Shown: positions 60,028 through 64,000 of the stretch, piece after piece
Layout: each line of letters opens with the position of its first letter
Numbering within the stretch: position 1 is the stretch's first letter
NCBI RefSeq assembly: GCF_001273835.1
Contig: NZ_JHEI01000137.1
Span: forward strand, 62,001 to 126,000
Origin: Leucobacter celer subsp. astrifaciens
GTDB lineage: Bacteria; Actinomycetota; Actinomycetes; Actinomycetales; Microbacteriaceae
Direction: 5' to 3'
Length of the DNA: 64,000 nucleotides
Made by a program: the position numbers and the translations under genes
The notes under the pieces: model-generated
Told to the model about the DNA's origin: nothing
The model's input: the letters and a program-made list of their open reading frames with translations, nothing else
The model's database searches: none

Positions 60028-60931
60028 CGCTGAGCCGACCCCCGTCCCCGACGGCGCGGCGACGCTGTCCGAACGGATCGCGTCTCTCGAGGGCGAGCTC
60101 AGCCCGGCGGAGCGTCGGGTGGCGATCTTCATCGGCGAGAACCCCGAGCACGTGCTCTATCTGAGCGCCCAGCGAATCGCCCGGCAGGCGCGGACGAGCG
60201 ACGCGACCGTGGTGCGGACGGCGAAGACGCTCGGGTACTCCGGGCTCGGAGACCTGAAGCGCAGCATCGGGCTGGGCATGTCGCCGCTCACCCACCCCGC
60301 TACGCGACTCGAACGCCGCCTGCAGGCCGCGCAGGGGGACCCCGAGCACGACCTTCTGGGACAGGTGAGCGTCGACGCGGTGGAGCGCATCGAGACGACG
60401 CTGGGCCTGGTTCCGGCGGAGACGCTCACCGCGTTCATCGATCACCTGTTCGAGGCGCGCAGCGTCTTCACCTTCGGCACAGGGGTGTCGAGCACCGCTG
60501 CGGAGTACGCGGCGAAGAAGTTCTCCCGACTCGGTCTGATTGCGCGTCATGTCGGGGGTATGGGTTTCGACATCGCCGACGACCTCATGCAGCTGCGCGA
60601 GGGCGACTGCGTCGTCGTGTTCTGCCCGGGGCGCCTCTTCCGCGAGATCGAGGTCATCCTCGACCGCGCGGAGCGGCTCGGTGCGCCGGTGCTGCTCATC
60701 ACCTCCGGCCTGCCGCCGGAGGTGAGGGAGCGGATGGCGGTGATCATCGACATCGCGGCGTCACCCGGCGGATTGACGGGCGAGACGCTCATGCCGCTCC
60801 TGCTCGTGGACGCGGTGCTGCTGGGGCTCGGGGCTCGGGACCGCACCCGCGCGACATCCTCGTCGAGGCTGCTCAACGAGACGCGTCGGCTCATCGAGAC
60901 CCGTGACGGCGGAGTGCTCCGCTACCGCTGA
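60020..60931 (+). CDS. MurR/RpiR-family transcriptional regulator
   Basis: The 303-residue regulator has an N-terminal HTH of the RpiR type (LSPAERRVAIFIGENPEHVL, then SAQRIARQARTSDATVVRTA, the recognition helix, about 30-90) and a C-terminal SIS sugar-isomerase-like domain (130-280). The latter includes SVFTFGTGVSSTAAEYAAKK and CVVVFCPGRLFREIEVILD. SIS domains sense phosphosugars or other small molecules, although here the ligand may be different since the operon is for peptide-type solutes. ATG 60020 overlaps the hydrolase by eight bases with AAGGA upstream. Being the last gene of the transport operon it probably controls it; the dyads at 52395-52426 are candidate sites. Confidence 0.88.
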   Translation: MTDAEPTPVPDGAATLSERIASLEGELSPAERRVAIFIGENPEHVLYLSAQRIARQARTSDATVVRTAKTLGYSGLGDLKRSIGLGMSPLTHPATRLERRLQAAQGDPEHDLLGQVSVDAVERIETTLGLVPAETLTAFIDHLFEARSVFTFGTGVSSTAAEYAAKKFSRLGLIARHVGGMGFDIADDLMQLREGDCVVVFCPGRLFREIEVILDRAERLGAPVLLITSGLPPEVRERMAVIIDIAASPGGLTGETLMPLLLVDAVLLGLGARDRTRATSSSRLLNETRRLIETRDGGVLRYR

Positions 60932-60970
60932 GTCGTGCCGCGGCGCACCGGTGGCGATTGCCGCGCCTCA

Positions 60971-60990
60971 TTCGGTACAGTGTACGAAAT
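60971..60990. promoter_or_regulatory. Predicted TetR operator 1 (upstream of the PaiB-like gene)
   Basis: On the minus strand the site reads ATTTCGTACACTGTACCGAA; the core GTACA-N-TGTAC is a perfect dyad. It shares 15 consecutive bases with the site at 62348-62366. TACAGT (60976-60981) in it can be a -10 element of the PaiB-like gene, so a bound repressor would block the promoter. Confidence 0.68.
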
Positions 60991-61014
60991 GCTTCGTGGT
61001 GTCGAGGAGGACCC

Positions 61015-61692
61015 GTGTATCAGCCGGTTGAATTCCAGATCGAGGATCCCGCCTTCGCGGAGGATCTCATCGCTCGGCACCCGTTCGGGGTGCTCGTCGG
61101 CATCTCGGACGGGGCCTTCGGAGCGGCGCACCTGCCGTTCCAACTCGTCGGAGACGGGGCGGATCGTGTGCTCGAGGGGCACGGCGCGATCCGGAACGCG
61201 CTGCTCACCGGAATCCCCGACGGGGCCGAGGTGCTCGTCGTGTTCTCGGGCCCCCACAGCTATATCACCCCGGGGGTGTACCGGGCGGAACCCGACGTGC
61301 CGACCTGGAACTACACGGCCGTGCACGTGCGCGGGCGGTACCGTCGTCTGCCGGCCGCCGATAATCCGGCGGTGCTCGAGCGCACCGTCCGGCACAACGA
61401 GGCCGGTGCGATGGGCTCGGGGTGGTCGACGAGCACCATGAGTCGGGCGGACCTCGCCTCGCTCGCGCGCGGGGTCGTCTCCTTCCGGATCGAGATCGAC
61501 GACATCTCCGCCGCTCGCAAGCTCAGTCAGGACAAGCTCCAGGCCGACGTCGAAGCCGTCGAGGGGCACCTCGACGCGTGCCCGTTCGGGAGCGCGCGGG
61601 CGGTCGCCGACGACATGCGCGCGGCGGAGGTGCGGGGGCGTGCAGGGGATCCGAGCACCGACCCCTCGACCTGGCTCGGCCCGCTCGACTGA
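61015..61692 (+). CDS. FMN-binding PaiB-like protein
   Basis: GTG 61015, with GAGGAGG (61004-61010) before it, gives 225 residues (VYQPVEFQIEDPAFAEDLIA). PaiB proteins form flavin-binding split barrels and are annotated as negative regulators of sporulation and protease genes in Bacillus. Conserved here are HPFGVLVGISDGAFGAAHLP, GHGAIRNALLTGIPDGAEVL, FSGPHSYITPGVYRAEPDVP, WNYTAVHVRGRYRRL and LSQDKLQADVEAVEGHL. The W-N-Y and K-L-S-Q-K type segment fits the family pattern (here KLSQDK). Real function may be flavin-dependent chemistry. An operator covers its promoter. It is convergent with tetR; the stops are three bases apart. Confidence 0.9.
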   Translation: MYQPVEFQIEDPAFAEDLIARHPFGVLVGISDGAFGAAHLPFQLVGDGADRVLEGHGAIRNALLTGIPDGAEVLVVFSGPHSYITPGVYRAEPDVPTWNYTAVHVRGRYRRLPAADNPAVLERTVRHNEAGAMGSGWSTSTMSRADLASLARGVVSFRIEIDDISAARKLSQDKLQADVEAVEGHLDACPFGSARAVADDMRAAEVRGRAGDPSTDPSTWLGPLD

Positions 61693-61695
61693 ACG

Positions 61696-62334
61696 CTAGG
61701 CCGCATCCCGCCGCGAGAACTCCTGCTCGAACCCGAGAATGAAGACCTCGAGCCCGCGCTCGAAGAGCTCGGGCGCGCGGAGCCGCTGCAGTGCGAGATC
61801 TCGCTCGGTGGTCGGGTGCTGATCCTCGACCGCCGAGCGGACGCTCACGGCGAAGTAGCCGGTGAGGTAGGCGTCGAGCGCGCTGAAGACCTCGGCCGCC
61901 CGCTCGGGGGTGAGGCCTGCGCGCTCGAACGCGGCGAGGAGCCCGTGGAGGTGCGATGCCACGGGCTCGACCTCGTAGGGCGCCAGGCCGAGGAGTTCGT
62001 GGGAGCGCGGGTGGCTGAAGGCGAGCTCGCGATACGCCGAGCAGAGGTCGTGGGCGAGCTGCTGCCATGACGGGTAGTCGTGCGCCGCGATCTCGGGGAG
62101 GCGGCTGCGTGCGATGAGCTCGGAGACGATCGCGCGGGTGAGGTCGTCGCGGTTCTTCACGTACGAGTACAGGCTCATCGTGCCGCAGCCGATCTCCTGA
62201 GCGAGATGGCGCATCGAGAGGCGCTCCATGCCGTGCCGTTCGATATAGGAGATCGCCGCGTCGGTGATGATCCCGCGCGAGAGCGGCACACTCTGTCGAA
62301 GCGGTTGCGAATCGAGGTCTTGACGCGGGCTCAT
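61696..62334 (-). CDS. TetR-family transcriptional regulator
   Basis: ATG 62334 gives 212 residues (MSPRQDLDSQPLRQSVPLSR); the frame further upstream is a shadow of the amidase gene. The HTH is in 18-65: GIITDAAISYIERHGMERLS, then MRHLAQEIGCGTMSLYSYVK as recognition helix. The C-terminal ligand domain is helical (ELAFSHPRSHELLGLAPYEV, DAYLTGYFAVSVRSAVEDQ). It sits between the PaiB-like gene (convergent) and the amidase gene (divergent). Two near-identical operators, one in each promoter region, make it the probable repressor of both genes and of itself. TACACT (62346-62341) ends six bases before the ATG, a leaderless start. Confidence 0.9.
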   Translation of the reverse strand: MSPRQDLDSQPLRQSVPLSRGIITDAAISYIERHGMERLSMRHLAQEIGCGTMSLYSYVKNRDDLTRAIVSELIARSRLPEIAAHDYPSWQQLAHDLCSAYRELAFSHPRSHELLGLAPYEVEPVASHLHGLLAAFERAGLTPERAAEVFSALDAYLTGYFAVSVRSAVEDQHPTTERDLALQRLRAPELFERGLEVFILGFEQEFSRRDAA

Positions 62335-62340
62335 TCTTGT

Positions 62341-62346
62341 AGTGTA
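62341..62346 (-). promoter_or_regulatory. Possible -10 element of tetR (leaderless)
   Basis: TACACT on the minus strand ends six bases before ATG 62334. The operator at 62348-62366 lies just upstream of it, in position for autorepression. Confidence 0.42.
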
Positions 62347-62347
62347 G

Positions 62348-62366
62348 TTTTCGTACACTGTACGGA
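62348..62366. promoter_or_regulatory. Predicted TetR operator 2 (tetR/amidase intergenic region)
   Basis: TTTTCGTACACTGTACGGA contains the perfect 13-base dyad CGTACA-C-TGTACG (62352-62364). It shares TTTCGTACACTGTAC with operator 1 (opposite orientation). It is upstream of both divergent genes, tetR and amidase. Confidence 0.72.
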
Positions 62367-62397
62367 GGCGCAATGCAGCGCCTTGGAAGGGATACCG

Positions 62398-63792
62398 ATG
62401 ACGACCCCATACCTCACCGCCGCCGAGGCGACCGGACTGTTCGAGCGCCGCGAGCTCTCGCCGGTCGAGCTCCTCGACGACGTCCTCGCCCGCGCCGATG
62501 CCGCAGAGCCGACGATCAACGCGTTCACCGAGCAGCTGCGCGACGAGGCCTACGCGGCCGCCCGTGAATCGGAGCAGCGCTTCCTCGAGGGAACGCAGCG
62601 CCCTCTCGAGGGGATTCCGCTCGCACTCAAGGACGAGCAGCCCATCGCCGGGCGGCTCCAGCAGGATGGATCGCTGCTCTGCCGCGGCGCCGTCGCGGAG
62701 ATCACCCACCCCGTCGTGGAGCGGATCCACGGTGCCGGCGCCGTCGTGCATGCCCGCACGACGACCCCCGAGTTCTGCGCCGCGGCGGTCACCCATACCG
62801 CTCTGTGGGGCGTGACGAGGAACCCCCACAACCCCGACTTCTCGCCCGGCGGCTCCTCGGGCGGGTCCGGCGCCGCGCTCGCCGCGGGCACGACGGTGCT
62901 CGCGACGGGCTCGGACATCGCCGGCTCGATCCGCATCCCGTCCGCCTACTGCGGCACGGTCGGCTTCAAGCCGCCCTACGCGCGCGTGCCCGGCATCGCG
63001 CCGTTCAACGCCGACACCTACTGCGCCGACGGCCCGATGGGCCGATCCGTCGCCGACGTCGCCGCGCTGCAGAACGTGATCGTCGGTCAGTGGCGCGGCG
63101 ACCAGGCCTCGCTCCGCGACAATCCCGTGCTCGCCCCCGTCGCCGGCAGTCTCACGGGCACCAGGATCGCGCTGAGCCTCACGCTCGGCGCATTCGATCC
63201 GGATCCGATCGTGGTGGCCAACACGCTGGCGTTCGCCGACGCTCTCCGCAGCGCCGGAGCCACGGTCGAGGAGGTGGAGCTGCCCTGGACCTCGGACCAG
63301 ATGTCCGAGCTCCTGTGGGCGCACTTCAACGCCATCATGGGCGCCTCGGTCGAGTCGCTCATCGACGGCGACCCGGAACGGGCCGCCCAGCTCATGCCGT
63401 ACACGCGAGCCTTCGTCGAGCGCGCCGCCGCACCCGCGGTCGGATACGCGGAGGGGCTCCTGGGCGAGAACGCCTTCTTCCTCCCGCTCGGCGAGATCCT
63501 CGATGCCTACGACGCGCTCCTGTGCCCGACGCTCGCGAACACCGGCTTCGCCGCGGACGATCCGTGCACCGACACCCCGGCGATGCTCGACGCGATGATG
63601 ACGATGCCGTTCAACATCGTGGGTCGGGTGCCGGTGCTCTCCGTGCCGTCGGGCCGTGCGTCCAACGGCCTCCCCACCGGAGTGCAGATCGTCGGCCGGC
63701 CCTACGATGACGCGACCGTCTTCCGGATCGGCGCTGCCGCGGAGGCCGAGCTGGCCCTGTGGACCTCTCCGGACTGGTGGCCCTCGCGATGA
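62398..63792 (+). CDS. Amidase, amidase-signature family
   Basis: The 464-residue enzyme carries the Ser-cis-Ser-Lys triad of the amidase-signature family: Lys in GIPLALKDEQPIAG (about residue 79), the cis-Ser in SPGGSSGGSGAALAAGTTVL (about 155), and the nucleophile Ser in GSDIAGSIRIPSAYCG (about 180). Usual members have KD-x3-K; the Asp-Glu after Lys is a local variant. GGAAGG lies before ATG 62398 and a TetR operator is upstream. Amidases release ammonia or amines from amides; this one probably finishes or parallels the breakdown in the peptide operon. Its stop overlaps the permease start (ATGA), so the amine, acid or amino acid may move by that permease. Confidence 0.92.
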   Translation: MTTPYLTAAEATGLFERRELSPVELLDDVLARADAAEPTINAFTEQLRDEAYAAARESEQRFLEGTQRPLEGIPLALKDEQPIAGRLQQDGSLLCRGAVAEITHPVVERIHGAGAVVHARTTTPEFCAAAVTHTALWGVTRNPHNPDFSPGGSSGGSGAALAAGTTVLATGSDIAGSIRIPSAYCGTVGFKPPYARVPGIAPFNADTYCADGPMGRSVADVAALQNVIVGQWRGDQASLRDNPVLAPVAGSLTGTRIALSLTLGAFDPDPIVVANTLAFADALRSAGATVEEVELPWTSDQMSELLWAHFNAIMGASVESLIDGDPERAAQLMPYTRAFVERAAAPAVGYAEGLLGENAFFLPLGEILDAYDALLCPTLANTGFAADDPCTDTPAMLDAMMTMPFNIVGRVPVLSVPSGRASNGLPTGVQIVGRPYDDATVFRIGAAAEAELALWTSPDWWPSR

Positions 63793-64000
63793 ATCCTCAG
63801 CACGACGCCGGCGCGGTCGCCGGCGCGAACCGCCTCGTCCCGCAGCTCTCCTACTCGGGGCTCGTGATCTTCGGTGTGTCCTACATGGCGCCGGCCATCG
63901 TCATCGCCACATTCGGGGTGATCGCGGTGCTGTCCCAGGGGGCGACCGTGCTCGCCTACGCCGTCGCCACCGTCGCGATGCTGCTCACCGCGCTCAGCTA
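63789..64000 (+). CDS. APC-family amino acid permease, N-terminal part (cut by window edge)
   Basis: ATG 63789 overlaps the amidase stop. The 70 residues visible have a polar N-terminus (MNPQHDAGAVAGANRLVPQL) and the first two membrane helices of an APC-superfamily permease (LVIFGVSYMAPAIVIATFGV, then VLAYAVATVAMLLTAL). The LSYSGLVIFGVSYMAP loop is the substrate-binding unwound region of TM1 in this superfamily. Its 3' end lies outside the window. Cotranscription with the amidase suggests transport of an amide or of its amine/acid product. Confidence 0.8.
   Translation, partial: MNPQHDAGAVAGANRLVPQLSYSGLVIFGVSYMAPAIVIATFGVIAVLSQGATVLAYAVATVAMLLTALS

Noticed and set aside
52451..60931. Beta-lactam (penicillin) degradation or synthesis locus, because of the C45 penicillin acyltransferase-like protein
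   Set aside because: C45 proteins act on many acyl amines, and no beta-lactam synthase, beta-lactamase or resistance gene is present. Only the general acyl-amide idea is kept.

Overview
The window is GC-rich throughout, uses GTG and TTG starts freely, and its genes often overlap by 4 or 8 bases. A DUF222/HNH (13E12-type) gene, a mycoredoxin, DUF6541 and DUF2304 proteins, a GlfT2-type galactofuranosyltransferase and dispersed 'GGTTGAGC...GTCGAAACC' palindromic repeats point to an actinobacterium, most likely Microbacteriaceae (a Leucobacter-like genome is an inference, not shown). It is ordinary chromosome: I see no rRNA, tRNA, CRISPR array, prophage or intact IS element.

Layout. (1) 1-734: 3' part of a GT4 glycosyltransferase. 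(2) 838-4615, minus strand: a metal-oxyanion resistance operon, acr3 (one-base frameshift) - arsR::arsC fusion - chrA - arsC. (3) 4640-5060: a cluster of short dispersed repeats, then a DUF222/HNH gene. (4) 6881-40475: a cell-envelope polysaccharide region with glycosyltransferases of several types, a DUF6541/DUF2304/GT2 membrane module coupled to a GH114 glycosidase, a DegT aminotransferase, an ABC exporter, UDP-GlcNAc 2-epimerase, a nucleotide-sugar dehydrogenase, a Gfo/Idh oxidoreductase, a nucleotidyltransferase-methyltransferase fusion, UDP-galactopyranose mutase, GlfT2, an O-antigen-ligase-like protein and mannose-6-phosphate isomerase. Two secreted enzymes in this region, a GH43-like protein and a metzincin-type metallopeptidase, end in the same three SLH-like repeats and may be held on the polymer built here. 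Two tandem META-like proteins and an AGCS amino-acid symporter are interspersed.

(5) 40630-52283: housekeeping genes: a small membrane protein, ribF, a SNF2-type helicase, pfkA, a mycoredoxin, a PiT phosphate transporter behind well-formed PhoP-type boxes, an aldehyde dehydrogenase behind a nested dyad, an AI-2E family transporter and threonine dehydratase. (6) 52451-64000: a peptide/amide uptake and hydrolysis locus: a five-gene dipeptide-type ABC transporter, a C45-type acyl transferase/hydrolase, an alpha/beta hydrolase and an RpiR regulator in one overlapping operon, followed by a PaiB-like flavoprotein, a TetR regulator, an amidase and an APC permease (cut by the window edge). Two almost identical 15-bp operators flank the paiB-tetR pair.

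How the parts may work together (inference). The sugar enzymes of region 4 cover four of the five steps of the UDP-ManNAc3NAcA type of pathway, and Glf/GlfT2 would supply a galactofuran. The mycoredoxin of region 5 could recycle the arsenate reductases of region 2. Region 6 looks like a substrate-induced scavenging system for N-acylated or amide-linked compounds. Many monocistronic or first genes have a TANNNT element 6-7 bases before the start codon, suggesting leaderless transcripts.
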